DNA from: a virus
Reading direction: 5' to 3' (one strand)
IMG/VR virus record: IMGVR_UViG_3300025411_001047
Location: 1 to 43,104 of that record
DNA length: 43,104 nt
The position numbers and the translations under genes were made by a program. Each line of letters begins with the position of its first letter. Position 1 is the stretch's first letter. Below the pieces are notes generated by a model. It was not told the DNA's origin. It saw only the letters and a list, made by a program, of their open reading frames with translations, and made no database searches. Below, piece after piece: positions 9,566 through 17,419 of this stretch.

Positions 9566-10353
9566 TTATAAATTTCTTTTAAGCGTTGTAGTACTACAGA
9601 AAGACCGGTATCAGGGTTTTCTACAGCTGATACACCGTGTATCTTTCTGTAATGATCAGCACCTTTATACATATTTTCAGTCCATTTTTCGGTATGTGTA
9701 ATAGAACTGTTTTGTATAGAGCCTGGTATTTCTTTAAGTAATTCATCACTACCTTCTACATCTGGAAACCACCAAAATGCAGGCAAATAGTTTTTCTTAA
9801 TTGCTCTTTGACACAGCTCTACGTGTTCCCATGCATTTTGAAAAAATGTATCATGATAACCAACATCTGTCATAAATTGACGATGAAAATACGAAAACGC
9901 TCCAACACAATGAAAATTAAGTGCAACTTTTATATTATTTGGGTATTCTACAATATACCTCGGATTTGGTTTACTATAATCTGGTGTTCTGTTGGCTGGT
10001 CCATGATAACCGAAATTTAAATGACGTATACCTGTACCATTAGCAGTATCTATATATTTTTGCCAAACATCAGGTGTTTGAATTAAAATATCATTTTCAA
10101 CAAGAAATATATGTTCACATTCTCTATTGACTAACACCTGCATAGCTCTATTTTTAGCTCTCCCAACTGATTGATATGGCGGTCTATTGTTCATTATTTC
10201 AATACCATCAGGTAATGCACCATCTGGTATTTTAATACCATCATTAATTAAAATAATATCAGTTAACGGGCCTTTATTCGCAAGTATACTTGCAACACAC
10301 TGTTTAGTGTATTCCAATCTATCACATGCTATTACTGCTGCTCCTATTTTCAT
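9556..10353 (-). CDS. GT2-like glycosyltransferase
   Basis: A 265-residue GT-A protein. It begins IGAAVIACDRLEYTKQCVASIL and continues with ILINDG, SVGRAKNRAMQ and FLVENDILI (83-91), where END takes the place of the usual DxD. A later HVELCQRA segment could provide the catalytic base. These features match GT2-like phage enzymes. Its start overlaps the gene 47 stop as ATGA, so the glycosyltransferase run begins directly after a recombination gene. Donor and acceptor are not evident. Confidence 0.72.
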   Translation of the reverse strand: MKIGAAVIACDRLEYTKQCVASILANKGPLTDIILINDGIKIPDGALPDGIEIMNNRPPYQSVGRAKNRAMQVLVNRECEHIFLVENDILIQTPDVWQKYIDTANGTGIRHLNFGYHGPANRTPDYSKPNPRYIVEYPNNIKVALNFHCVGAFSYFHRQFMTDVGYHDTFFQNAWEHVELCQRAIKKNYLPAFWWFPDVEGSDELLKEIPGSIQNSSITHTEKWTENMYKGADHYRKIHGVSAVENPDTGLSVVLQRLKEIYKCK

Positions 10354-11405
10354 GTTATTGTTAATGCTCTATGGTATAAATCTGTTACGTAACTCTTTAC
10401 CTTATCCTTATGATTAACATCTAATAAATCAATGAATTCTGATATAGAGTTTTCAACACTAATACTAAAATCCTTGGTATTAGCTTCTTCTACATTAAGC
10501 TTAGATAGTTCTGAATAATCGTATTCTAAAGTAAGCTCGACAGGTTTAATTGAAGCAATCTTTCTAACAATATTATCTACTACTTCAGGTGTAAGTTGTT
10601 TATCTATGTAAAATTTTACTATATTGTTACGTATAAAGCCTTTTAAAGATTCAGCTGTATATACACCATTAGCTATTTCAGAGTATTTAATCTTGTTATA
10701 GCGTGGTGATATGTTATTAACAATAAACTCGTAACTTAAGTCTTTTAAATCTAAAATGTATAAACCTTTAGTAGTACCATAATCACCCCAATCCTGTTGA
10801 TACGGGCACCCAACATAAAGAATAGTACCATCTTTGTATTTGCGTTCTTCTCTATGGTGAAAGTGACCTGTAATAGTTAAAGGTGCTCTATCAGTTAAAT
10901 CAGAAGTCTTAAGCCCGTTAGTACATACTTTATAAGAGTTCATTTTAAAGCTATTAACTTCAAAATGACCTACAATTAGATCACATTTAGGTACTTCGTT
11001 AATATCTTGACCCCACGGACAGAATGCTATTTTCTTTCCTTGGAGCGTTTCGACCGTAAGCTTATCAATAACAGTAATATTACTCCAGCCACGAAGTATG
11101 GATACGGAATTAACTGAAGAATTATCACGGTAGTAAGCATCGTGATTACCCACGGTAACAATGATGTTAAAATCACGCAATACATCAAAAATGTCAGTAA
11201 CCACGTGAAGAGTGTTAACAGCAATGTCATTACGATCATGAAATATGTCTCCAGGTATTAGTATATCTTTTATGCCTTGTTGTTTAAACTGCTCAGCAGC
11301 CCACTTAGCGTGCTCCAAAGCAATCTTGTGCCATGTTTCACTATTACGGTGAACACCGTAGTGCGGATCAGAAAATATACCGATTCTTAAATTAGTTATT
11401 GTCAT
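10350..11405 (-). CDS. 47: Recombination endonuclease subunit, gp47-like (SbcD/Mre11 family)
   Basis: A 351-residue calcineurin-like phosphoesterase. The metal-binding motifs are in order: GIFSDPHYG, PGDIFHDRND, VGNHDAYY, a GHFEVN segment and GHFHHRE. It is the nuclease partner of the gp46 ATPase. I start it at 11405 (MTITNLRIGIFSD), which gives a 14-base overlap with gene 55. A longer form from 11447 would add 14 hydrophobic residues that the family lacks. The C-terminal part without phosphoesterase motifs should contact the gp46 coiled coil. Confidence 0.93.
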   Translation of the reverse strand: MTITNLRIGIFSDPHYGVHRNSETWHKIALEHAKWAAEQFKQQGIKDILIPGDIFHDRNDIAVNTLHVVTDIFDVLRDFNIIVTVGNHDAYYRDNSSVNSVSILRGWSNITVIDKLTVETLQGKKIAFCPWGQDINEVPKCDLIVGHFEVNSFKMNSYKVCTNGLKTSDLTDRAPLTITGHFHHREERKYKDGTILYVGCPYQQDWGDYGTTKGLYILDLKDLSYEFIVNNISPRYNKIKYSEIANGVYTAESLKGFIRNNIVKFYIDKQLTPEVVDNIVRKIASIKPVELTLEYDYSELSKLNVEEANTKDFSISVENSISEFIDLLDVNHKDKVKSYVTDLYHRALTIT

Positions 11406-11904
11406 TATTATTATTACGTTTAGCGGGATTAACCGGATCATCAACACCTACCTGAGGCCCGATAATACTATACACTTCTTCTTGATATGCCGCTAATGTG
11501 TCTCTCATGCGTTTTTCTTTTTTAATACGAGAACGCCAGCAATTAAACGAAATTGAATTAAAATAAGAGAATGGATTACTACCTTTATCAAAATTATATT
11601 TCTTATCTTTTAATGCATTGAACATATTAATTAAAGAATCACCAATAGCGTCTTCTTTAAAGGTATAATTGATAAAGTTTGAAGCATGTGCAAGCCCATA
11701 AGCAATGTTTTTAATCATCATTGCTAAATCATCGGTAATGATATTGGTTTCATAGTATTTGCGTAACTCAGCTGTAAAATCAGCTGGGCTCACATAATAT
11801 ACTTTTTTAGCTTTAGCAGACTCACTTAATGGCTTTTTAGGCTTAGGTGGTGCTTTAGCTTTCGGTAATTGTTTTTTCGGTAATTTTGATTTGTTCAAGG
11901 GCAT
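11392..11904 (-). CDS. 55: Late-transcription sigma factor, gp55-like
   Basis: A 170-residue protein with a Lys/Pro-rich N-terminal tail of about 35 residues, then a helical sigma-region-2-like core. The diagnostic stretch is DKGSNPFSYFNSISFNCW followed by RIKKEKR, as in T4 gp55 and its relatives. gp55 directs host RNA polymerase to late promoters of type TATAAATA, together with the sliding clamp. The window has many matching boxes upstream of virion genes (listed separately). The start is chosen at 11904; earlier ATGs at 11925 and 11952 would deepen the overlap with uvsW, which is already 50 bases. The C-terminus ends in an Asn/Asp run. Confidence 0.88.
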   Translation of the reverse strand: MPLNKSKLPKKQLPKAKAPPKPKKPLSESAKAKKVYYVSPADFTAELRKYYETNIITDDLAMMIKNIAYGLAHASNFINYTFKEDAIGDSLINMFNALKDKKYNFDKGSNPFSYFNSISFNCWRSRIKKEKRMRDTLAAYQEEVYSIIGPQVGVDDPVNPAKRNNNNDNN

Positions 11905-13306
11905 AAAATTCTTTTCGTTTGTCATAGTGTTTACCACCATAGATAAGCTCATCTACAATGTCAATGATAGTAAGAATGTCCTTATTTTCATGTACACGTA
12001 AACCACGACCAATAGACTGTAAAGTTTTGATCTTGGACTTACCGCCTGCAGCAAACACTATATAATGAATGTTTTTTATAGAAATTCCAGTAGAAAAAAT
12101 TTTGCTTATAGCAACACATACAACATTGTTATGCTGTTCCATTAGTTCTTGCACCTTTTTACGGTCCTCAACTTCAACACTACCTTGTATAAAGTACACT
12201 TGTTTACCGGTTAAGGTTGATAAAGTATTATACAAATTTTCACCGTGTGCAATATGGTCCACAAGTATAAGGCTGTTATTATTTAGTTTACCAATAATGT
12301 TCTTAATAACCTCGTTACGAAATTTGTTTATGTGTATAAAATCTAACTCAGTTAAGTATCTTTGAGCTGCCGCTACTGCAGTATAATCTGGCTTCATTGC
12401 ATACTCAATATGTAAGGCTAAAGCTTGAGCATTAGCAATATACTCTCCACCAGCTGCTTCTCTTAGTTCGGTTGTAGTTTTTTTAAATATAACCGGCCCG
12501 ATAAAATTATTAATATTCCATTTATCGATATCATTTTCTGGTAATGTACCTGTAAAACCAATACGTCTTAGTGTGGGTATTTTATCAATAAGTTTACATA
12601 CCTTATTACCTCTACGTAGCTTATGACACTCATCTACAACTAACAAACCTACTTTGTTAAACCAAGAAATATCCGACGACTTACTTTGTAAAATACCCAT
12701 ATTAGCTATAATAACACGGGCATTAGAGTCTAACTCAGTATCTCCTGTCCACTTACTCACTATCTCCATAGGAAAGTTGTATGAAATAAAGTCTTTATAA
12801 GTTTGTGCCACTAAACCTAAATCTGGCACTACAATTAATACTTTTTCAGTAAGTTTGATACTGTGTAATGCAGCATATACTAAATTAGCGATAATTAATG
12901 TTTTACCACCACCAGTAGCTAACTCTACAACACCATAACCACTTTCTAATGCTTTATTAACAGCTGTCTCCTGGTAATCTCTAAGTTTAAATTCACTGTC
13001 TAAAGTTTTATGTGTTCCGGTATTGAGAATATGAGTTTGAAGTAAAACATCATTGTATTCTTTATTAACTTTAATTTCAAATGGTATAGTTTGAGAGTTA
13101 AGGTAATCTACAATTTCCGGAACTAAACCTATACCACAATAACCGGCATTAGTTATAGCGTAGATACGCTGAGGTAAAAATCTTTGATATCGATTAAAAC
13201 GTGCCCCCGGGTTTTTAACACTAAAACGTTCTTTAATATTGTTAAGGTATTCCGAAACAATCTTTACTTCTTTGCGTTTAGGGTCGTATTGAAGTTCTAC
13301 TACCAT
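11855..13306 (-). CDS. uvsW: UvsW-like DNA/RNA helicase (SF2)
   Basis: A 483-residue superfamily 2 helicase. The N-terminal about 100 residues contact nucleic acid. They are followed by the Q-like segment FKLRDYQ, Walker A ATGGGKT (130-136), DECH at 225-228, GFTGTLP (motif III) and QSIGRGLR (motif VI). T4 UvsW unwinds R-loops and stalled or branched intermediates, moving the phage from origin-dependent to recombination-dependent replication. The ATG overlaps the uvsY-like stop (TAATG), which fits a uvsY-uvsW pairing as in T4-like genomes. Confidence 0.92.
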   Translation of the reverse strand: MVVELQYDPKRKEVKIVSEYLNNIKERFSVKNPGARFNRYQRFLPQRIYAITNAGYCGIGLVPEIVDYLNSQTIPFEIKVNKEYNDVLLQTHILNTGTHKTLDSEFKLRDYQETAVNKALESGYGVVELATGGGKTLIIANLVYAALHSIKLTEKVLIVVPDLGLVAQTYKDFISYNFPMEIVSKWTGDTELDSNARVIIANMGILQSKSSDISWFNKVGLLVVDECHKLRRGNKVCKLIDKIPTLRRIGFTGTLPENDIDKWNINNFIGPVIFKKTTTELREAAGGEYIANAQALALHIEYAMKPDYTAVAAAQRYLTELDFIHINKFRNEVIKNIIGKLNNNSLILVDHIAHGENLYNTLSTLTGKQVYFIQGSVEVEDRKKVQELMEQHNNVVCVAISKIFSTGISIKNIHYIVFAAGGKSKIKTLQSIGRGLRVHENKDILTIIDIVDELIYGGKHYDKRKEFYALEQIKITEKTITES

Positions 13307-13707
13307 TAGGTCGTTTCGAGCTTTTGTAAATCTATTACGTTTTTACAATCGTACGTTAACGAGCTGGTTAGTTTTTCTACCTTCTCAAGATACTCAATAA
13401 TACCTTCTAACTTTTCAATATACTCAGTCAATTGCACTATATTAGGATTATTTTGAGATAATTGTTCTAATGCAGTCTTACTCATTGAAACAGGACTCGC
13501 ATTAGCAGTATTCTTAATAAGATCTTTTTTCTTAGCTTGAAGCTTACGCAATTGAGCTTTATGTTGCATCATGCGTGCTACCCATTTATGTTTGATAGTG
13601 GGCACTAACATTGCTTTGTCTTTAAGAGACAATTCATCTACCTGTATATCTTGTATAATTTCAGTTTGGTAGTTAATAAATAGTGTATCTAAATCGGGTA
13701 AGTCCAT
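13306..13707 (-). CDS. uvsY: UvsY-like recombination mediator
   Basis: A 133-residue protein. An upstream extension in the same frame would give 177 residues, but that part is hydrophobic and overlaps the divergent gene, so I start at MDLPDLDTLF (13707). An ATG four codons earlier is also possible. The helix KHKWVARMMQHKAQLRKLQAKK and the C-terminal coiled segment resemble T4 UvsY in length, charge and layout. UvsY loads the UvsX recombinase onto gp32-coated single strands. The position directly before uvsW supports the call. Sequence identity to T4 is low by eye, so this is a family assignment and not a certainty. Confidence 0.65.
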   Translation of the reverse strand: MDLPDLDTLFINYQTEIIQDIQVDELSLKDKAMLVPTIKHKWVARMMQHKAQLRKLQAKKKDLIKNTANASPVSMSKTALEQLSQNNPNIVQLTEYIEKLEGIIEYLEKVEKLTSSLTYDCKNVIDLQKLETT

Positions 13708-13750
13708 AATAAACAACATAAGTATAATATAATCTTTAATATAATCAACA
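13708..13750. promoter_or_regulatory. Divergent AT-rich start region of the replication operon
   Basis: Only 43 bases separate the uvsY-like start (minus) from the next plus-strand start. They contain AGTATAATATAAT and a second TTAATATAAT, both usable as -10-like elements in either direction. This is the only upstream region of the 13.7-kb minus-strand operon with an obvious promoter-like sequence. No -35 consensus is clear. Confidence 0.4.
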
Positions 13751-14026
13751 GTGAAAAAATTTGATAAAAAAATACAGAAAATCTTAGAAGATATGGGAGC
13801 GGCAGCAGGTACTACTGCAGCTGCAGGAATCGGAAGCACAAGTGCAGCTGCTGGTGTACCTATAGGTCAAAGTAGTGATAAAATATATGCACCAGGCGAT
13901 GCTCGCAATCTATTTGGTGCTCCGGAAAAAACAAAGAAGAAAAAATCTAAATTTAAAGCTCCTAAAAATAATCCAGGTTTTAAATCCAAATTTAAGGTTA
14001 TCCGTAGAACTCCGCCAGGTTTGTAA
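13751..14026 (+). CDS. Small basic Ala-rich protein, possible internal head protein
   Basis: A 91-residue protein from a GTG start. The first 14 residues (KKFDKKIQKILED) form an amphipathic helix ending in I-L-E, which fits the (I/L)-x-E cleavage rule of T4 prohead protease gp21. An Ala/Gly/Thr-rich linker and a strongly basic tail (KKKKSKFKAPK... and RRTPPG) follow. This layout, a short targeting helix, a cleavage site and a DNA-friendly basic body, is that of T4 internal proteins packaged with DNA. I know no homologue; the function is inferred from this layout and from similar neighbours. Confidence 0.5.
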   Translation: MKKFDKKIQKILEDMGAAAGTTAAAGIGSTSAAAGVPIGQSSDKIYAPGDARNLFGAPEKTKKKKSKFKAPKNNPGFKSKFKVIRRTPPGL

Positions 14027-14039
14027 TAAGTCAAAGTAA

Positions 14040-14537
14040 ATGGATTTAGGCCACTGGACAACAAATGAAGCTTTCAACAACAATATTCTGCCTTACGGTT
14101 TTATTTATCGTATTACAAACGTGGTCAGTGGTAAGGTCTATTTCGGTAAAAAGCAGATTAGAAGCGTTAAAAAACTTAAACCGCTTAAAGGAAGAAAAAA
14201 CAAAAGACACTTCGACGTAGAAACAGATTGGAAGACTTATACTTCATCATCTAATGATGTTAATGAAGATATAAAAAAAATCGGTAAAGACAAGTTTAAA
14301 TTTGAAATATTGCGTTTTTGTGATAGTAAGTTTGAATTAGCATATTACGAAGCTAAAATACAGTTTGACAACAATGTACTGTTAAAAGAAGGATATTACA
14401 ACGGTATTATAAATTGCCGTATTGGAAGAGCACCTGGTGCACTATTAAAAAAGCTTGCACAAGAAGAAAACGGTGTTATTATAAACAATAATGCGATATC
14501 ACCAGACAGATCTTCACTTGATAGTAGTAGACTTTGA
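14040..14537 (+). CDS. GIY-YIG-type endonuclease
   Basis: A 165-residue protein with the nuclease core near the N-terminus: GFIY at 20-23, then GKVYFGKKQ (31-39), which takes the place of the YIG element. Further on come Arg/Lys-rich strands and a Glu-containing helix (LAYYEAKIQFD), where the family's metal-binding Glu lies. GIY-YIG nucleases in T4-like phages are either homing endonucleases (Seg type) or repair/recombination nucleases. No DNA-recognition domain such as NUMOD is evident after residue 130, so a free-standing role is more likely. It overlaps the next gene by 47 bases. Confidence 0.68.
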   Translation: MDLGHWTTNEAFNNNILPYGFIYRITNVVSGKVYFGKKQIRSVKKLKPLKGRKNKRHFDVETDWKTYTSSSNDVNEDIKKIGKDKFKFEILRFCDSKFELAYYEAKIQFDNNVLLKEGYYNGIINCRIGRAPGALLKKLAQEENGVIINNNAISPDRSSLDSSRL

Positions 14538-14973
14538 AAGTGTAGCTGAAGATATACAAAACAGCTATTTAACAAAGTTAAGAAGCGAGTTTCAGGTGTT
14601 TGCTGATGATTTACCTAAAAAAGATGCAAGCAGGCTATTAGTTTATTATATATTGCAACAAGTACTTGAAATACAGGTAAATTTTAAAGAACATAAAAAG
14701 AACATAATATTTTACATTAACGAAAAGTTAGATACATATAAAGATATAAAATCTAACTTTAAAAGCGTAGCAAATGCATTAAATCTAATAGTATATACTA
14801 ATACAATATATTATGATTGTATATACAGCAAATCCGGGGAATCTACTGAATTAATTAACAGTGTAACTAATTACCGCTTTAATTTCGATCACAACAAATA
14901 CTCCCACCGGAAATTAGTAACATACCTTAAAAAGCGCAAGATAAGTCCGGATATTCTAAACCAGTGCAAGTAG
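14491..14973 (+). CDS. Hypothetical protein
   Basis: A 160-residue protein I do not recognise. It begins with a hydrophobic strand ending in acidic residues (LHLIVVDFES), continues with a helical part, a second strand (NIIFYINEK) and a third (LNLIVYTNTIYYD), which suggests an alpha/beta fold. The strand-plus-Asp layout would fit a PIN- or DnaQ-like nuclease, but I cannot place the remaining catalytic acids. It overlaps the GIY-YIG gene by 47 bases in another frame; no better internal start is evident. Confidence 0.5.
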   Translation: MRYHQTDLHLIVVDFESVAEDIQNSYLTKLRSEFQVFADDLPKKDASRLLVYYILQQVLEIQVNFKEHKKNIIFYINEKLDTYKDIKSNFKSVANALNLIVYTNTIYYDCIYSKSGESTELINSVTNYRFNFDHNKYSHRKLVTYLKKRKISPDILNQCK

Positions 14974-14986
14974 CAAGTTTCCGGGA

Positions 14987-15031
14987 GATATATATATTAT
15001 ATATGATATATCAGGCGAGCGCAGCGAGCCT
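14987..15031. repeat. AT-rich palindromic tract followed by a GC-rich inverted repeat
   Basis: Positions 14987-15012 read GATATAT...ATATATC, almost self-complementary. Directly after, 15013-15031 is a GC-rich block (AGGCGAGCGCAGCGAGCCT) whose ends AGGC/GCCT can pair. This block differs from the base composition around it. It lies in the longest intergenic gap of the window (14974-15187), which otherwise shows no coding potential. It could be a terminator-like RNA hairpin, although a good U-tract is missing, or a protein-binding site. Confidence 0.45.
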
Positions 15032-15175
15032 ATTAAAAAATAAACAAGAAAAACCTATAACAAACATAACGTATAGATTACTATCTGTACATAGTCCGTC
15101 TTTTCCCTCCCCGGTATTATATTAAATGAATCCACGAAAAATCAACTATAGTTCTTTATTTTTGTTGTAAGTCAG

Positions 15176-15184
15176 TAAATAATA
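15176..15184 (+). promoter_or_regulatory. Candidate late promoter TAAATAATA
   Basis: The box ends 3 bases before the ATG of the Ala/Gln-rich gene at 15188. The exact same 9-mer recurs before the portal, nrdB and the minus-strand gene at 22320. It is related to the T4 late promoter TATAAATA used by gp55. Confidence 0.5.
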
Positions 15185-15187
15185 ACA

Positions 15188-15565
15188 ATGGAAACGTTAT
15201 ACGAGAAGTTTAAACCTAAAAGTAAATTTTTAGCTATTGTAGCAAAATTTAATAAGAGTGGTCTTGCGACTGAAGATGGAGCGAATCCTGGAGCATTGCC
15301 TGGTACTGCACCTGTTGCACCGACTTCTGCACCAAATCCAGCTTTAGCACAAGCACAAGACAAAGTTAATAAAGATACAGCTGATTTAAAGAAAAAACAA
15401 AAAGTACAGGCACAACAAGATATTAATTCAGTTAACAGTCAAATTGGACAACTTAAAAGTCAAGCCAATACACAAGACCCTACACAAAAAGCCGCTGCTA
15501 CAGCTGCACTTGCTGCTGCTAATGCAAAGTTACAACAAGCTCAAGCAATAATGAAACAACCATGA
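15188..15565 (+). CDS. Ala/Gln-rich coiled-coil protein, possible internal head protein
   Basis: A 125-residue protein. The start is basic and amphipathic (YEKFKPKSKFLAIVAKF), followed by an Ala/Pro/Gly/Thr linker (residues about 35-55) and a Gln/Ala/Lys-rich helix to the C-terminus with heptad-like spacing. There is no signal peptide or membrane helix. The protein resembles its neighbour downstream in layout: helix, low-complexity linker, helical domain. An (I/L)-x-E site is not clearly present; the nearest Glu is in GLATED. Cleavage by the prohead protease is therefore less sure than for related genes. The stop overlaps the next ATG (ATGA). Confidence 0.5.
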   Translation: METLYEKFKPKSKFLAIVAKFNKSGLATEDGANPGALPGTAPVAPTSAPNPALAQAQDKVNKDTADLKKKQKVQAQQDINSVNSQIGQLKSQANTQDPTQKAAATAALAAANAKLQQAQAIMKQP

Positions 15566-15909
15566 GTAAATTTAATAAAAAAATAAACGAATTTTATTTT
15601 AATCTTTTAGAGGCTGATCAACAAACTGGTTTAGATCAAACCGGCGGTCAACAAGGAGATCAAACTACAGCAGCTGCTCCTGCACAAGCACCAGCACAAG
15701 CACCAGCACCTGCAGCTCCGGAGCAACAAGAAGCTCAACCAATGACCCCTGAGGGTAAAGTATTCTTAGTAGAACTTGCACTTAAAGCTTTAGCTGTTGA
15801 TTCTTCTACGATTAGTGAACAAGACAAATCTATATTTGAAACCCACGTTACTAAAGATAACGCTGATCAAGTAGCAGACCGTATTAAACAAATAGTAGAA
15901 GGTCTTTAA
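15562..15909 (+). CDS. Small protein with capsid-targeting-like N-terminus and Ala/Pro/Gln linker
   Basis: A 115-residue protein. The N-terminus SKFNKKINEFYFNLLEAD is an amphipathic helix ending in L-L-E, matching the gp21 protease rule (I/L)-x-E. Residues about 20-60 are a Gln/Pro/Ala linker with APAQ repeats. The last 55 residues form a compact acidic helical domain (EGKVFLVELALKALAVD). No known family comes to mind. The layout suggests a packaged internal protein trimmed during head maturation. Its stop shares TTAA with the stop of the lysozyme gene on the other strand. Confidence 0.5.
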   Translation: MSKFNKKINEFYFNLLEADQQTGLDQTGGQQGDQTTAAAPAQAPAQAPAPAAPEQQEAQPMTPEGKVFLVELALKALAVDSSTISEQDKSIFETHVTKDNADQVADRIKQIVEGL

Positions 15910-16520
15910 TTAAAGTACCGGTTTGCAAATGCATGATTGCGACCGGTTAGCTCTTTGCCGTTAGAGTGACGTTTGTACTGTGTCATCATTGTATCAATGT
16001 CGTTGTTAATTACGCCGTCTACAAATTGTGGAAATTTGTTAATAACACCATTAAATGCGAAATCTATTAACATTTCCTTGCTTTTAGTTGGTAACTTTTC
16101 AAATACACCAGCACCGTAAGTTTTATTAATGACGTGCTTAGCTGTCTCTGAAGCTTTCATTATATCTTTAATTAAAAGCTTAGTTGCTTCTTCATCAGTA
16201 AGACCTTTACTAAAAATATCACCGTGATGTAGTTTGTGGCCATAAGCAATAGTATCAGTACCGCCCTCGACACTTTTGTGTGGGTGCCACAACCCGTGTT
16301 TAAAACCTGTATGTGTACTGTTTTCTACACCTTTAATATAATTGATAAAGTCAGGTGTTGGCATAAAGCTTGCCTGGTAAAAAGACTTAAAATCAGCCGC
16401 CGGTTTGTTTACTTTATGTACAATTGCTGCAGGATTGTCAAAATGGATTGGAGGTGGTGGAGGTACATCCATAATGGCTTCTTTTATATTTACTTGCTTA
16501 TTATGCTTTACCGATTGCAT
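15906..16520 (-). CDS. T4-type lysozyme domain protein (GH24-like muramidase)
   Basis: A 204-residue protein. Residues about 57-200 look like a phage lysozyme: FINYIKGVEN with a candidate catalytic Glu66, then GGTDTIAYGHKL (87-97), matching the Thr-containing YTIGxGH element of T4 lysozyme, then GLTDEEATKLLIKDI. It should cleave the MurNAc-GlcNAc bond of peptidoglycan. The N-terminal 40 residues are a tail with a five-Pro run and no signal peptide, so either holin-dependent release or incorporation in the virion is possible. It is a single minus-strand gene among plus-strand genes with its own TATAAATA box 6 bases before the ATG. Confidence 0.78.
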   Translation of the reverse strand: MQSVKHNKQVNIKEAIMDVPPPPPIHFDNPAAIVHKVNKPAADFKSFYQASFMPTPDFINYIKGVENSTHTGFKHGLWHPHKSVEGGTDTIAYGHKLHHGDIFSKGLTDEEATKLLIKDIMKASETAKHVINKTYGAGVFEKLPTKSKEMLIDFAFNGVINKFPQFVDGVINNDIDTMMTQYKRHSNGKELTGRNHAFANRYFN

Positions 16521-16526
16521 TAGTTA

Positions 16527-16534
16527 TATTTATA
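16527..16534 (-). promoter_or_regulatory. Candidate late promoter TATAAATA (lysozyme)
   Basis: On the minus strand this reads exactly TATAAATA, the T4 late consensus, ending 6 bases before the lysozyme ATG. If the T4 spacing holds, transcription would begin at or next to the start codon, giving a leaderless or almost leaderless mRNA. Confidence 0.6.
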
Positions 16535-16553
16535 ATAAATATGCCATAATAAA

Positions 16554-16907
16554 GTGTATATAAAGTATCGCGATAAAACATACAGTAGTATTGACTTACC
16601 AATTTTTATCTATTTTAAAACGGATAAAAACCGTAATGACTTTATAAACTTACTGCAATTTTATGAATTAGGCACTTGGTGCAGAGTAAACTGTATGTAT
16701 TTTGTTTTAGCAGGTAAAACTGTAATAAAAGACAAAAGAGCATTTATATATTTCAGAATTGATGAAAAAGAAGAAAAACGCACTTTACAAAGAAGCTTAT
16801 TTGATACTAATGACGCGGATAATAATGCAATGATGTGTGCTCCAGATGATATAGATGAAGACACCTTGCTAAAATGGGTACAAAACCATTTAGAAAAGCT
16901 TGATTAA
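16554..16907 (+). CDS. Hypothetical protein
   Basis: A 117-residue protein from a GTG start; no ATG is available in the first 60 codons except internal ones at YFVLAG and later. It begins with beta-strand-like segments (YIKYRDKTYSSIDLPIFIYFKT), has a central YFVLAGK and ends with an acidic helix (DDIDEDTLLKWVQNHLEKL). No motif is recognised. It is divergent from the lysozyme gene, from which it is separated by only 33 AT-rich bases, and lies before queD. Confidence 0.55.
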   Translation: MYIKYRDKTYSSIDLPIFIYFKTDKNRNDFINLLQFYELGTWCRVNCMYFVLAGKTVIKDKRAFIYFRIDEKEEKRTLQRSLFDTNDADNNAMMCAPDDIDEDTLLKWVQNHLEKLD

Positions 16908-16933
16908 AATTATTTTTATTATAGTATGAAGTT

Positions 16934-17398
16934 ATGTCAAAATACACTTCTACTAAAGTTATTCCGTTAGGGTCGTGCGCATTTCGCCAACCTTTTGCAA
17001 ACAGTCACTGTCACTTTATTCATGGTTATAGATTACAAGCTAAGTTCTGGTTTGAATGTAATCAATTAGATGATAACAATTGGGTAGTAGATTTTGGTGC
17101 TCTTAAACCGCTTAAGACAGCATTAGAAGAGCAGTTTGATCATACAACTGTAGTGTGGGAAAAGGATCCCGAACTACAAACATTTCAAATGCTCAATAAA
17201 AAAGAGATTATAGATTTACGTATAATGTCTGGCGGTGTAGGTATTGAAAAGTTTGCTGAATATTGTCATAAAGAAGCAAATGAATTTGTAAATGATCTCA
17301 CATTAGGTCGTTGCTGGTGTTCTAAAGTTGAAGTGTGGGAACACCCGGACAATTCAGCTATATTTGAAACAATTCATGATGGAGAGTGGAAAAGCTAA
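16934..17398 (+). CDS. queD: 6-carboxy-tetrahydropterin synthase (QueD), phage type
   Basis: A 154-residue T-fold enzyme. QueD converts dihydroneopterin triphosphate to 6-carboxy-tetrahydropterin, the second step towards preQ0. Visible motifs are SHCHFIHGYRL (24-34) with the catalytic Cys26 in the C-x3-H-G segment, WVVDFGALK (50-58), FDHT (68-71) for the catalytic Asp/His pair, and a late Glu (VEVWE). Compared with E. coli QueD, the last zinc His of HGH is Tyr (HGY, residue 32), and the expected His near residue 17 is in a CAFRQ segment. Other phage-type QueD proteins, as I recall them, share this pattern. queE follows 21 bases later. Confidence 0.85.
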   Translation: MSKYTSTKVIPLGSCAFRQPFANSHCHFIHGYRLQAKFWFECNQLDDNNWVVDFGALKPLKTALEEQFDHTTVVWEKDPELQTFQMLNKKEIIDLRIMSGGVGIEKFAEYCHKEANEFVNDLTLGRCWCSKVEVWEHPDNSAIFETIHDGEWKS

Positions 17399-17419
17399 TC
17401 TTATATAATATAATAACGT

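Noticed and set aside
7959-10353. T4-type DNA glucosyltransferases acting on hydroxymethylcytosine
   Set aside because: None of the GT genes has the fold or motifs of T4 alpha- or beta-glucosyltransferase, and no dCMP hydroxymethylase gene is in the window.
13708-13839. 44-residue N-terminal extension of the UvsY-like protein
   Set aside because: The extension would overlap the divergent GTG-started gene and translate its Ala-rich antisense. The shorter start fits UvsY length.
14040-14537. Homing-endonuclease insertion (intron or intein) around the GIY-YIG gene
   Set aside because: The neighbouring genes are not two halves of one gene, and there is no intron-like structure or recognition domain. 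A free-standing nuclease is simpler.
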